Part shown: piece after piece, positions 15,851 to 26,146 of the stretch
How the letters are laid out: each line of letters opens with the position of its first letter
Numbering within the stretch: position 1 is the stretch's first letter
Assembly: GCF_013408985.1 (NCBI RefSeq)
Contig: NZ_JACBZT010000001.1
Coordinates: 3,985,197 to 4,049,196 of the forward strand
Length of the DNA stretch: 64,000 nucleotides
Direction of reading: 5' to 3'
Origin: Petropleomorpha daqingensis
GTDB lineage: Bacteria; Actinomycetota; Actinomycetes; Mycobacteriales; Geodermatophilaceae
Translations under genes and position numbers: made by a program
Notes under the pieces: model-generated
What the model saw: the letters and a program-made list of their open reading frames with translations, nothing else
Told to the model about the DNA's origin: nothing
The model's database searches: none

Positions 15851-15928
15851 CCGGTCGAGAAGGCAGTTCGTGCGCGCGACACGCGCCGACCCACCGATCG
15901 GCCGTGCACGAAGTGCCTTCTCGGCCGG
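15851..15928. repeat. Long intergenic hairpin, GACACGCGCCG-loop family copy 1
   Basis: Arms GAGAAGGCAGTTCGTGC (15857-15873) and GCACGAAGTGCCTTCTC (15906-15922) pair with one G-G mismatch, and the helix extends outward several bases. The loop contains GACACGCGCCG. Copy 2 at 35641-35708 has the same loop and a mismatch at the same place. It follows a stop codon, so it may act as a terminator. Confidence 0.6.
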
Positions 15929-15954
15929 GCCGTCCGCGGGAGAGGCTGCACGCC

Positions 15955-16533
15955 GTGACCGACCTGACCGTGGTGCAGGCGCGCACGCTGCTGGCGCGGG
16001 CGTTCGTCGACGACCCGCTGATGCGGTGGTTCTTCCCGGACGACGGCTCGCGGCTGCACGCCTGCGCGGCCCTGTTCGGGCACTTCGCCGAGCACTACCT
16101 CGAGGCCGGACGGGTCGACGTCGTCCGCCGCGACGAGCCGGTGGCCCTGGCCATGTGGCGCCGGCCCGGCACGGGCCCCACGGCGGACGACGGCTCGCTG
16201 CCGACCACGCCCGGGCTCATGGGCGTGCTGATGGGCCCCCGCGCGGCCGAGATCGGCGGCGCCATGTCCGTGATCGGCCCGCTGCGGCCGCCGGAGCCGC
16301 ACGCCTACCTGCACTTCCTCGCCGTCCACCCGGATGCCCGGCGGCAGGGGCTCGGGGGAGAGGCGCTCGCACCGGGGCTCGACGCCGCCCGCGCCGACGG
16401 CCTGGTCGCCTGCCTGGAGACCATGAACCCCGCCAACGTGCCGTTCTACGAGGCGCACGGGTTCGCCGTCCGGGGAGAGGTGCAACTGGCCGCCGGCGGT
16501 CCGCGGGTGTGGGCGATGGCGACCAGCCGCTAG
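15955..16533 (+). CDS. GNAT family N-acetyltransferase
   Basis: A 192-residue acetyltransferase fold protein. It begins LTVVQARTLLARAFVDDPLM and has the core YLHFLAVHPDARRQGLGGEA with the acetyl-CoA loop, then ETMNPANVPFYEAHGF. GTG 15955 is chosen because GGGAGAGG lies about ten nt upstream. Its 3' end overlaps the convergent thioesterase gene by 4 bp. Substrate unknown. Confidence 0.82.
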   Translation: MTDLTVVQARTLLARAFVDDPLMRWFFPDDGSRLHACAALFGHFAEHYLEAGRVDVVRRDEPVALAMWRRPGTGPTADDGSLPTTPGLMGVLMGPRAAEIGGAMSVIGPLRPPEPHAYLHFLAVHPDARRQGLGGEALAPGLDAARADGLVACLETMNPANVPFYEAHGFAVRGEVQLAAGGPRVWAMATSR

Positions 16534-16922
16534 CCGAGCACGGCCTGGGTCTGCGTCGTCCGCGCGACCAGCCGGCCGTCGTCGTCGCTGACCTCGACCT
16601 CGACGAGGATGAACGAGCGCCCGACGTGCGCCGGCCGGGCCACCGCGTGCGCCGCTCCGGACCGCACGCCCCGCACCAGCGACGTCGTCGACGAGACCGT
16701 CGACGTCGAGGCCCCGGGCGGCAGGTTGAGGAACGCGCAGGCCGCCCCGACCGAGTCGGCCAGCGTCATCAGCGCACCGCCGTGCATCAGGCCGCCGGCG
16801 GTGCACCGCTCCGGCGCCCACGGCAGCGACCCGGTCACCTCGTCCGGGGCGGCGGCGTCGAGGGAGATCCCCGCCGTGACGGCGAAGGGCATGAGGGCGA
16901 GCAGGTCGGCAGGCTCGGGCAC
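16530..16922 (-). CDS. PaaI-like hotdog thioesterase
   Basis: A 130-residue single hotdog domain. The catalytic-loop region GGLMHGGALMTLADSVGAAC is typical of PaaI/YbgC-type acyl-CoA thioesterases, followed by the strand THSxxx-like TVSSTTSLVRGVRSG. It probably hydrolyses an acyl-CoA. GAGGAGACGAC precedes the GTG start. It may be a free-standing gene; qcrB behind it has its own promoter. Confidence 0.8.
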   Translation of the reverse strand: MPEPADLLALMPFAVTAGISLDAAAPDEVTGSLPWAPERCTAGGLMHGGALMTLADSVGAACAFLNLPPGASTSTVSSTTSLVRGVRSGAAHAVARPAHVGRSFILVEVEVSDDDGRLVARTTQTQAVLG

Positions 16923-16969
16923 GTCGTCTCCTCGGGGATCGGCGTCCCGGAGCCTGCCGTACGCCGCCC

Positions 16970-18616
16970 TCAGTCGCGCGGCTCCTGGGGCCGGCCGCTG
17001 CTGCTCAGCTCGCGGTCGGACTCGGCCGCCGACAGCCCGCGACCATCCGCGCGCTGCTCGGCGTCGACCGCGGAAGGCGACTCGACGGGGGAGAAGAAGC
17101 CCTTGATCGCCCGGCGGGCGCCCCCGACCTGGTTCATCCGCTTGGGCACCGGAGCGCCGCCGTAGGCCAGCCGGCCGTGGCCGTGTTCGTCGACCGGGCC
17201 GAGCGGCTGGTGCACCTCGACGAACTCACCGTGCGGGAGCCGCCGGATGACGCCGGTCTCGATGCCGTGCTCGAGCACCTCGCGGTCGTGCCGCTCCAAC
17301 CCGATGCACAGCCGGTAGGTGACGAAGTACGCGACGGGTGGCACGACGACCAGCCCGATGCGCCCGATCCAGGTCATCGCGTTCAGGCTGATGTCGAACT
17401 TGTCCGCGATGACGTCGTTGCCGCCGGAGATGAACAGCACCAGGTAGAACGCGACCGCCATGGCCCCCAGCGACGTCCGCACCGGCACGTCCCGCGGCCG
17501 CTGCAGCAGGTGGTGGGAGGCCGTGTCGCCGGTGAGCCGGCGCTCGATGACCGGGTAGAGCGCGAGGACCGTGAACATGATCCCGGGCAGCACCAGCGTC
17601 GGCCAGAACAGGGCCGGGATCGTGTAGTCGCCCGGGAGCTCGATGTCCCAGGCGGGGAACAGCCGGGTCGAGCCGTCGAGGAAGCCGATGTACCAGTCCG
17701 GTTGCGAGGCGGCCGACACCTGCGCCGGGTTGTACGGGCCCCACAGCCACACGGGGTTGATCTGGACGAGCCCCCCGAGGACGGCGCAGACGCCGAAGAC
17801 GAGGAAGAACAGCCCGCCGGACTTCGCGGCGAACACCGGGAAGAACCGGTTGCCGACGACGTTGTGCTCGGTCCGCCCCGGGCCGGGGAACTGCGTGTGC
17901 TTCTGCTTGATCAGCAGCAGCAGGTGCACGGTGATGAGCCCGACGAGGATCGCGGGGATCAGCAGCACGTGCACGATGTAGAGCCGGCCGACGATCAGTT
18001 CGCCCGGGTAGTCGCCGCCGAAGACGGCGAAGTAGACCCAGGTCCCGACGACCGGGATGGCCAGCATGATGGCCGAGGCGATCCGCAGGCCGGTGCCCGA
18101 CAGCAGGTCGTCGGGCATGGAGTAGCCGGCGAACCCTTCCAGCAGGCCGAGCACCAGCAGGCCGATGCCGATCAGCCAGTTGGTCTCGCGCGGCCGGCGG
18201 AAGGCGCCGGTGAAGAAGATGCGCAGCAGGTGGACGATGATCGACGCGACGAACAGCAGGGCCGCCCAGTGGTGCAGCTGGCGCATGAACAGCCCGCCGC
18301 GGACGTCGAACGACAGCGCGAGCGTGGAGTCGTAGGCCGCCGACATCGACACGCCCCGGAGCGGCGCGTAGGAGCCGTCGTAGACGACCTCGCGCATCGA
18401 GGCGTCGAAGAAGAACGTCAGATAGGTCCCGGACAGCAGCAGGACGACGAACGAGTAGAGCGCGATCTCGCCGAGCAGGAACGACCAGTGGTCGGGGTAG
18501 ACCTTGTTGAGGGTCCGGCGGAACCAGTTCGCGGCGACGAACCGCTCGTCGAGCTCCACGGCGGCCGTGCCCAGCCGCGTGGTCGGGACCCCTGGCGCCG
18601 TGGCGGTGCGAGCCAT
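16970..18616 (-). CDS. qcrB: Cytochrome bc complex cytochrome b subunit, stand-alone QcrB
   Basis: A 548-residue cytochrome b of the actinobacterial QcrB type. Paired heme histidines are visible in [18 protein letters not shown] and in the later [15 protein letters not shown] and ITVH segments. The quinol-site motif is PDWY ([12 protein letters not shown]). A C-terminal cytoplasmic tail of about 110 residues is low-complexity and charged. The usual qcrC and qcrA partners are not adjacent, so this is probably a second copy or a separate regulator-controlled subunit. It starts at ATG 18616 with TAGTCT 6 nt upstream and no ribosome binding site. Confidence 0.88.
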   Translation of the reverse strand: MARTATAPGVPTTRLGTAAVELDERFVAANWFRRTLNKVYPDHWSFLLGEIALYSFVVLLLSGTYLTFFFDASMREVVYDGSYAPLRGVSMSAAYDSTLALSFDVRGGLFMRQLHHWAALLFVASIIVHLLRIFFTGAFRRPRETNWLIGIGLLVLGLLEGFAGYSMPDDLLSGTGLRIASAIMLAIPVVGTWVYFAVFGGDYPGELIVGRLYIVHVLLIPAILVGLITVHLLLLIKQKHTQFPGPGRTEHNVVGNRFFPVFAAKSGGLFFLVFGVCAVLGGLVQINPVWLWGPYNPAQVSAASQPDWYIGFLDGSTRLFPAWDIELPGDYTIPALFWPTLVLPGIMFTVLALYPVIERRLTGDTASHHLLQRPRDVPVRTSLGAMAVAFYLVLFISGGNDVIADKFDISLNAMTWIGRIGLVVVPPVAYFVTYRLCIGLERHDREVLEHGIETGVIRRLPHGEFVEVHQPLGPVDEHGHGRLAYGGAPVPKRMNQVGGARRAIKGFFSPVESPSAVDAEQRADGRGLSAAESDRELSSSGRPQEPRD

Positions 18617-18622
18617 GGCAGG

Positions 18623-18641
18623 AGACTACGTTGCACGCAAC
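18623..18641 (-). promoter_or_regulatory. qcrB promoter with inverted repeat
   Basis: TAGTCT (18623-18628) is the -10 element. Immediately upstream lies GTTGC-GT-GCAAC (18630-18641), an inverted repeat that a regulator could use to block the promoter. Confidence 0.5.
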
Positions 18642-18674
18642 CGAATGGCGACCGATAAGGTTGATCCGTCTGGC

Positions 18675-19574
18675 TCAGCGGACCAGTGGCGCCCAGTCCT
18701 CGGGGTGCCGGCGCAGGTGCTCCCCGACGGTCAGCGCCGGGTGCCCGGTGACCCGGGGGACGACGTCGCTGACGGTCGCCAGCTCGCCGGCCGCGATGGC
18801 CAGGTAGCTGGTCACCCAGCCCTCGACCTCCCAGTCGGGGTGCCCGGAGGGACGGCGGGTCGCCCAGGCCTCCTCGACCGTCTGGTTCTCGTAGCGGACC
18901 GGCCGCCCGATGACCTCCGCCAGCACCGCCGCGGCATCGGCCAGCGACAGCGCCTCGGGCCCGGTGACGTCGAGCGCCTGCCCGTCGAACTGCTCGGAGT
19001 CGTCGAGCAGGACGGCGGCGCCCACGTCGGCGAGGTCGTCGCGGGAGACGAAGCTCGCGCGACCGTCGCCGGCCGGGGCGGCGATCACCGCGCCCTCGCC
19101 CTCCGGGACGGCGAAGAACGGCACGAAGTCGGCGTACATCGAGTGCCGCAGCGCCGTCCACCGCAGGGCCGTCCCGGCGATCGCCCGCTCGGTCTCGTGG
19201 TGGTGGCGGACCAGGGTGAACACCGGATCGGGGCGGCCGGCGCCGAGGAAGGACGTGTAGACGATGCGCTGGACGCCGGCATCGGCGGCCGCCCGGACGG
19301 CGGAGAAGTGCTGCTCCAGCCGGTCCTCCGCCTCGGCGGCGGAGACCAGGTAGAGCGTGTGCACCCCGGCCAGCGCCTCGGCGAACCCCGCGGTGTCCGG
19401 GTAGCCACCGGCGAACTCCGCGATCGCGGCCCCCGGTAGCCGCGGCGCCCGGGTCGCATCGCGGACGACCAGGCGCACCGTGGCGTCAGCGGCGGCCGCT
19501 CCGGCCACCACCCGGTCGGCCACCCGCGCACCGAGTGCTCCTGTGGCTCCAGTGACTGCGATCACCCTGGTCAT
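18675..19574 (-). CDS. NmrA-like / NAD(P)-binding atypical SDR
   Basis: A 299-residue NAD(P)H-binding protein with the N-terminal motif AVTGATGALGARV. It has the IVYTSFLGA segment and the QALDVTGPEALSLADAAAVL region of the QOR2/NmrA group. These proteins are quinone or aldehyde reductases or redox sensors; which applies here is unclear. It reads towards qcrB but qcrB has its own promoter. It diverges from pfkA. Confidence 0.82.
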   Translation of the reverse strand: MTRVIAVTGATGALGARVADRVVAGAAAADATVRLVVRDATRAPRLPGAAIAEFAGGYPDTAGFAEALAGVHTLYLVSAAEAEDRLEQHFSAVRAAADAGVQRIVYTSFLGAGRPDPVFTLVRHHHETERAIAGTALRWTALRHSMYADFVPFFAVPEGEGAVIAAPAGDGRASFVSRDDLADVGAAVLLDDSEQFDGQALDVTGPEALSLADAAAVLAEVIGRPVRYENQTVEEAWATRRPSGHPDWEVEGWVTSYLAIAAGELATVSDVVPRVTGHPALTVGEHLRRHPEDWAPLVR

Positions 19575-19653
19575 GGGCCCACTCTCCCGCCTGGGGCATC
19601 ATGTCGCGCAGGCCAACCCGGACATCCTCGAGTTCCTTCCCGGAGGACGGCAC

Positions 19654-22109
<2,456 letters not shown>

Positions 22110-22165
22110 GGACCCCGCTGCCCCCCACCGTTCGCGAGCTCACGGCGGGCCCCTGCAGCGGGGCC
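22110..22165 (+). repeat. Dispersed hairpin element, GGACCCC family copy 2
   Basis: Starts immediately after the aroG stop. Outer stem CCCCGCTGC with GCAGCGGGG; inner stem CCGT with ACGG around the TCGCGAGCTC core. Same family as 20680-20736 and 63137-63193. Confidence 0.7.
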
Positions 22166-22180
22166 GGGAAGACTGACGGA

Positions 22181-23191
22181 ATGACCTCCTTGATCGACCT
22201 CCGTTCGGACACCGTCACCCGTCCCACGGAGGCGATGCGGCGCGCCATGGCCTCGGCCGACGTCGGCGACGACGTGTACGGCGAGGACCCGACGGTCAAC
22301 GCCCTCGAGGAGCGGGTCGCCGCGCTCATGGGCCACGAGGCGGCGCTGTTCGTGCCGTCCGGGACCATGGGCAACCAGATCGGCATGCGCCTGGTCGCCG
22401 AGCCCGGCCAGGAGGTGCTCGCCGACGCCGACGCGCACGTGGTCACCTACGAGATGGGCGCCGCGGCCGCCGTCTTCGGGCTGTCGACGCGCACCGTGGT
22501 GTCGGACGGCGGCCGGCTGGACGCCGACGCGCTGATCGCGCAGGTCCGCCCGAAGGGCGACTGGCACCTGACGGCCACCGCGGCGATCGCCGTCGAGAAC
22601 ACGCACAACCGCGGCGGTGGCATCGTGCAGCCGCTCGACCAGCTGCAGAAGCTGTGGAACTGGTCGCGGGAGGCCGACGTCGCCGTCCACCTGGACGGCG
22701 CCCGGCTGTTCAACGCGCACGTCGCCTCCGGGGTCGCCCTGGACACCTACGGGCGGCTGGCCGACACCGCGTCGGTCTGCCTCTCGAAGGGGCTCGGCGC
22801 GCCCGTCGGCTCGGTGCTGGTCAGCTCGGCGGAGCGGATCGCGGTCGCCCGGCTGTGGCGCAAGCGGCTGGGCGGCGGCATGCGGCAGGTCGGCGTCCTG
22901 GCCGCGGCCGGGCTGCACGCGCTGGACCACCACGTCGACCGGCTGACCGAGGACCACGAGCACGCGCAGCTGCTGGCCAAGCGGCTGGGCGCCGACCCGG
23001 CCACGGTGGAGACGAACATGGTGGTCCTGGACGACGTCCCGGCCCCGATGCTCGCCGAGGCCGCCAAGGCGCAGGGCGTGCTGGTCAGCCAGGTGAGCGC
23101 CACGCGCGTGCGGCTGGTGACCCACCTGGACGTCGACCGGGCCGCCGTCGAGCGCGCCGCCGACGTCCTGGCGTCGATCCTCGGCCGCTAG
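22181..23191 (+). CDS. ltaE: Low-specificity L-threonine aldolase
   Basis: PLP-dependent enzyme splitting threonine or allo-threonine into glycine and acetaldehyde. The 336-residue fold-type I protein has [32 protein letters not shown], the PLP-aspartate stretch [11 protein letters not shown] and the lysine in [14 protein letters not shown]. It starts at ATG 22181. The aroG gene and an intervening hairpin lie upstream, so it probably has its own promoter. It ends at the second GGTTTCGCG palindrome. Confidence 0.9.
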   Translation: MTSLIDLRSDTVTRPTEAMRRAMASADVGDDVYGEDPTVNALEERVAALMGHEAALFVPSGTMGNQIGMRLVAEPGQEVLADADAHVVTYEMGAAAAVFGLSTRTVVSDGGRLDADALIAQVRPKGDWHLTATAAIAVENTHNRGGGIVQPLDQLQKLWNWSREADVAVHLDGARLFNAHVASGVALDTYGRLADTASVCLSKGLGAPVGSVLVSSAERIAVARLWRKRLGGGMRQVGVLAAAGLHALDHHVDRLTEDHEHAQLLAKRLGADPATVETNMVVLDDVPAPMLAEAAKAQGVLVSQVSATRVRLVTHLDVDRAAVERAADVLASILGR

Positions 23192-23198
23192 CGCTCGC

Positions 23199-23240
23199 GG
23201 TTTCGCGCGCTCAACCGCGCACGGTTGAGCGCGCGAAACC
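23199..23240. terminator. Palindrome of the GGTTTCGCG family, copy 2
   Basis: Arms of 19 bp, GGTTTCGCGCGCTCAACCG and its complement, around CGCA. It lies between convergent ltaE and bfr. Relative to copy 1 (12947-12988), two base pairs are swapped from T-A to C-G in step on both arms. Confidence 0.65.
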
Positions 23241-23254
23241 TCAGGGGGACGTGC

Positions 23255-23737
23255 TCAGTCGCCGGAGGGGTGCTCGACCTGGCCGGCGAGGTAGAGCTGC
23301 TCGCCGAGGTGGTCCATGAGCGCGAGCTGGGTCTCGAGGTAGTCGATGTGGTGCTCCTCGTCGGCGAGGATCTCCTCGAACAGCCGCTTGCTGGTGTGGT
23401 CGCCGACCTCCTCGCAGTAGCCGATCGCCGGGCGAAGCCGGTCGATGACCTCGACCTCGATCGCCATGTCCGACTCGAACTGCTCGCGGACGGTCTGACC
23501 CACCCGCAGGGCGAGCAGCCGCTGGTAGTTGGGCAGGCCCTCGAGGAAGAGGATGCGGTCGGTCAGCCGCTCCGCGTGGGTCATCTCCTCGATCGACTCG
23601 GCACGGGTGTGCGCCGCGAGCTTCGTGTAGCCCCAGTTCTCCTGCATCTTCGCGTGCAGGAAGTACTGGTTGATGGCGGTCAGCTCGCTGGTCAGCTGCT
23701 CGTTCAGCAGCTCGATCACGCGCGCGTCACCCTGCAT
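23255..23737 (-). CDS. bfr: Bacterioferritin
   Basis: Heme-containing iron-storage protein forming 24-mer shells. The 160-residue protein has the ferroxidase glutamates and histidines in INQYFLHAKM, ESIEEMTHAERLTDRI and LADEEHHIDYLE; the methionine in EEMTHAE is the usual heme ligand (Met52). ATG 23737 has GAGGAGGAG about five nt upstream. Two Bfd-type ferredoxin genes lie just upstream, consistent with iron storage and release being encoded together. Confidence 0.95.
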   Translation of the reverse strand: MQGDARVIELLNEQLTSELTAINQYFLHAKMQENWGYTKLAAHTRAESIEEMTHAERLTDRILFLEGLPNYQRLLALRVGQTVREQFESDMAIEVEVIDRLRPAIGYCEEVGDHTSKRLFEEILADEEHHIDYLETQLALMDHLGEQLYLAGQVEHPSGD

Positions 23738-23779
23738 GGGTCTCCTCCTCGGTCAGCGTTGCGCCAGGAGGCTATCGGC

Positions 23780-23974
23780 TCACGCGACGGCGGAGATCTC
23801 CAGGCCGTGCAGCGGATCGGCCGCGCGCAGCCGGTCGCAGATCCGCTCGAGGCAGTTGCCGCAGCCGGTCCCGGCGCCGCAGGCGTCCCCGACCTCCTCC
23901 TCCGTGCGGGCGCCGTCGTCGATCACGTCTGCCAGCTGGGTCTCGCTGACGGCGAAGCAGATGCAGACGTACAC
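23780..23974 (-). CDS. bfd: Bacterioferritin-associated [2Fe-2S] ferredoxin (copy 1)
   Basis: A 64-residue [2Fe-2S] protein with MYVCICFAVSE at the start and CGAGTGCGNCLERIC later. The cluster ligands are Cys4, Cys6 and the cysteines of CGNC. Bfd reduces the heme of bacterioferritin so that iron is released. It is 42 nt upstream of bfr in the same direction. A candidate iron box lies about 25 nt upstream of its GTG start. A close paralogue is encoded at 24966-25145. Confidence 0.88.
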   Translation of the reverse strand: MYVCICFAVSETQLADVIDDGARTEEEVGDACGAGTGCGNCLERICDRLRAADPLHGLEISAVA

Positions 23975-23998
23975 GAGGAGCGCTCCGGAGGTGCGGGG

Positions 23999-24017
23999 GA
24001 AGGTAAGGCAGTCCTAA
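23999..24017 (-). promoter_or_regulatory. Candidate iron-regulator (IdeR/DmdR) box
   Basis: On the minus strand the site begins TTAGG and continues GCCTTACCT; 12 of 19 bases match the IdeR consensus by eye. Its place upstream of bfd and bfr makes iron control plausible. No binding data. Confidence 0.35.
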
Positions 24018-24060
24018 GTTAGCTCAGCCTTCCCTTCCCGCCAAGCCCTGCGGGCAGGAA

Positions 24061-24486
24061 TCATGCGAGCAGCGCGACGATCTCGACGTCGACGTGGTCG
24101 TTCTCGTCGGGATCGCCGTAGATCTCCCACGTGTCGCCGGTCGTGGCGAGGCCCCGCGCCGCGCAGAAGTCCCGGATCGCGTCGTAGGTGACGTGCAGGT
24201 CGCCGTACCCGGTCGTGTGCACCGCCGAGGCGACCCGGCCGCCGGGCAGCGAGGACGACTGCACGTCGCCGACCTGCTCGAACCCGCGGTCGACCTCGAC
24301 CCCGATCTCCATCGTCGCGTCGCTCCGGTAGAGCGCGACGTTCTGGCCGGTCTGGCGCACGTCGGTGGAGCCGCCCCGCAGGTAGGCGTACACCGCGTCG
24401 AAGCAGGACATGATCCGCGACAGGTCCAGCAGCCCCCGGACGACGGCCGTCCGCGACGGCGGCACCTCCCGGACGACGACGTCCAC
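24061..24486 (-). CDS. GyrI-like small-molecule binding domain protein
   Basis: A 141-residue free-standing GyrI/BmrR effector-type domain: VREVPPSRTAVVRGLLDLS at the start, TMEIGVEVDRGF in the middle and VHTTGYGDLHVTYDAIRDF with TGDTWEIYGDP near the end. Such domains bind hydrophobic cations or gyrase inhibitors; no DNA-binding part is present. The GTG at 24486 is chosen because TAGAGT lies 8 nt before it. That hexamer contains the stop codon of the NUDIX gene. Confidence 0.75.
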   Translation of the reverse strand: MDVVVREVPPSRTAVVRGLLDLSRIMSCFDAVYAYLRGGSTDVRQTGQNVALYRSDATMEIGVEVDRGFEQVGDVQSSSLPGGRVASAVHTTGYGDLHVTYDAIRDFCAARGLATTGDTWEIYGDPDENDHVDVEIVALLA

Positions 24487-24494
24487 GGCGGGGG

Positions 24495-24500
24495 ACTCTA
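24495..24500 (-). promoter_or_regulatory. -10 element of the GyrI-like gene, overlapping a stop codon
   Basis: TAGAGT; its TAG is the stop codon of the NUDIX gene. It ends 8 nt before GTG 24486. Confidence 0.4.
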
Positions 24501-24956
24501 GAAGCCCTCGACGAGCACTGGGGGAACATCGCCGCGCCGCAGCCCCTCCAGCACGCGCAGTTCGTGCGGCACCACCGGATCGGGCAGCGCGGCCAGGTCG
24601 AACCAGCGCAGCTGCGCCGCCTTTTCCGCCTCGACGCGCCGCGGGTCGCCGGTCCACCGGCGGGACTCGAAGAAGAAGTCGACCCGCTCCTCGCCGGGCT
24701 CGGTGCGGCCGGCGGTGCGGTGCATCGCGCACAGCGCGACGAGGTCGGCCCGGTCGAGGACGACGCCGAGCTCCTCGGCGGCCTCGCGCACGGCCGCCGC
24801 CACGGCGTCCTCGCCGGCCTCGACGTGCCCGGCGGCGGAGACCGCCCAGTGGCCGTCCATGTAGCCGGTGCCGCGGCGCAGCTGGAGCAGCACGCGCTCG
24901 ACGCCGTCCTCGGTCCGCCGGAGCAGGACGTAGGACGCCGGCACGAGCGCGTTCAC
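24498..24956 (-). CDS. NUDIX hydrolase
   Basis: A 152-residue NUDIX protein. The full NUDIX box is readable as GHVEAGEDAVAAAVREAAEE followed by LGV. The region before it (YMDGHWAVSAAG) is typical of MutT-like members. It cleaves a nucleoside-diphosphate-linked substrate that cannot be specified. It starts at GTG 24956 with TAAGGT 6 nt upstream and no ribosome binding site. Confidence 0.86.
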   Translation of the reverse strand: MNALVPASYVLLRRTEDGVERVLLQLRRGTGYMDGHWAVSAAGHVEAGEDAVAAAVREAAEELGVVLDRADLVALCAMHRTAGRTEPGEERVDFFFESRRWTGDPRRVEAEKAAQLRWFDLAALPDPVVPHELRVLEGLRRGDVPPVLVEGF

Positions 24957-24962
24957 CCGCCG

Positions 24963-24968
24963 ACCTTA
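24963..24968 (-). promoter_or_regulatory. -10 element of the NUDIX gene, overlapping a stop codon
   Basis: TAAGGT; its TAA is the stop codon of the second bfd gene. It ends 6 nt before GTG 24956. Confidence 0.5.
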
Positions 24969-25145
24969 TGCGGCGGGAGCGAGCTCCAGGACGGAGACCA
25001 GCCGGTCGCAGATGCGGTCGAGGCAGGTGCCGCAGCCGGTGCCGGCGCCGCAGGCGTCGCCGACCTCCTCCTCGGTGCGGGCGCCGCCGGCGATCACGTC
25101 GGCCAGCTCGGACTCGCGGACGGCGAAGCAGATGCACACATACAT
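24966..25145 (-). CDS. bfd: Bacterioferritin-associated [2Fe-2S] ferredoxin (copy 2, 59 aa)
   Basis: A 59-residue protein starting MYVCICFAVRESELADV, with CGAGTGCGTCLDRIC as the second ligand pair. Cys4, Cys6, Cys38 and Cys41 are the expected cluster ligands. It is about 80 percent identical by eye to the copy at 23780-23974 and just short enough to be missed by a 60-residue cut-off. It has no obvious iron box, unlike copy 1, so the two may be expressed under different conditions. Confidence 0.87.
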   Translation of the reverse strand: MYVCICFAVRESELADVIAGGARTEEEVGDACGAGTGCGTCLDRICDRLVSVLELAPAA

Positions 25146-25214
25146 GGCACAGAGGGTCGGACCCGGTGCCAGATACGGCTGTACCGATCCGGACGTCCTG
25201 AGTGACCGATCCGG

Positions 25215-26144
25215 TCAGGCGGCCGCGGCGGTCCCGGCGTCGGTCGCGGCGGTCCCGGCGTCGGTCGCGGAGTCCCGCAGCGAGCAGAGCAGGGCGATGT
25301 CGCGCGCGTGCCCGGCCGATGGTGAGCCGTCGAGCTCGCTGGGTGTCTCGACAACGACCGGGACGCCGGCCAGCGACGGGTGGGCCAGCAGCTCGCGGAA
25401 CGGCTCGGCCCCGATCGACCCGGCGCCGATCGTGGTGTGCCGGTCGCGCTTGGAGCCGCACTCGTCGAGCGAGTCGTTGGCGTGCACCAGTGCCAGCCGA
25501 CCCGGGCCGACGGTCGCGGTCAGCGCGTCGAGGGTCGCGGTCATCCCGCCCGGCACGGTGAAGTCGTGGCCGGCCGCCCAGGCGTGGCAGGTGTCGAAGC
25601 AGACGCCGACCAGCGGGTGGTGCTCGAGCGCGGCCAGGTACGGGCCGAGGTCCTCCACGGTGGCGGCCAGCGACTTCCCGCCGCCGGCGGTCGGCTCGAC
25701 GAGCAGCCGCGGCCCGTCGGCCGGCAGGGTCTCGAGCACCGGCAGCAGCCGCTCTCGCAGCTGCAGCAGGGCAGCCTCGTAGCGGTCCTCGCCGACGGCC
25801 GACCCCGCGTGGACGACGACGCCGCGGCAGCCGAGCTGGGCGCCCCGGAGCAAGTTGTGCCGGATCGAGGCGATCGACTGCTCGACGGTGGCCTCGGTGG
25901 GGGAGCCGACGTTGACCAGGTACGGGGTGTGGATGAACGACGGGATGCCGCGCTCGGCGCAGCCGGCGGTGAAGGCCTCGTCCTGCCTCGGGTCGCCGGG
26001 GGTGAGCTTCCAGCCGCGCGGGTTGCCCACGAACACCTGGACGGCGCGGGCGGCGACGTCGTCGGTGTAGGCGAGGCCGCCCTTGGCCAGGCCGCCCTTG
26101 ATCTGGATCTGCGCGCCGATCGGCGTCGCATCCGCGGTGCGCAC
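25215..26144 (-). CDS. nfo: Endonuclease IV (AP endonuclease)
   Basis: Cuts DNA at abasic sites in base-excision repair. The 309-residue TIM-barrel protein has the zinc ligands in FIHTPYLVNV, VVHAGSAVG, VCFDTCHAWAAGHD and LVHANDSLDECGSKRDRH, then IGAGSIGAEPF. It starts at GTG 26144, 2 nt after the kinase stop, so it may be co-transcribed with the kinase. The C-terminus ends in a short duplicated TDAGTAA segment made by an 18-bp tandem repeat (about 25220-25265), which looks non-essential. Confidence 0.9.
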   Translation of the reverse strand: MRTADATPIGAQIQIKGGLAKGGLAYTDDVAARAVQVFVGNPRGWKLTPGDPRQDEAFTAGCAERGIPSFIHTPYLVNVGSPTEATVEQSIASIRHNLLRGAQLGCRGVVVHAGSAVGEDRYEAALLQLRERLLPVLETLPADGPRLLVEPTAGGGKSLAATVEDLGPYLAALEHHPLVGVCFDTCHAWAAGHDFTVPGGMTATLDALTATVGPGRLALVHANDSLDECGSKRDRHTTIGAGSIGAEPFRELLAHPSLAGVPVVVETPSELDGSPSAGHARDIALLCSLRDSATDAGTAATDAGTAAAA

Positions 26145-26146
26145 GA

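Noticed and set aside
25215-25270. 18-bp tandem repeat at the nfo 3' end as a mini-satellite or repeat element
   Set aside because: Only two units, in frame, encoding a short TDAGTAA duplication in a disordered tail.
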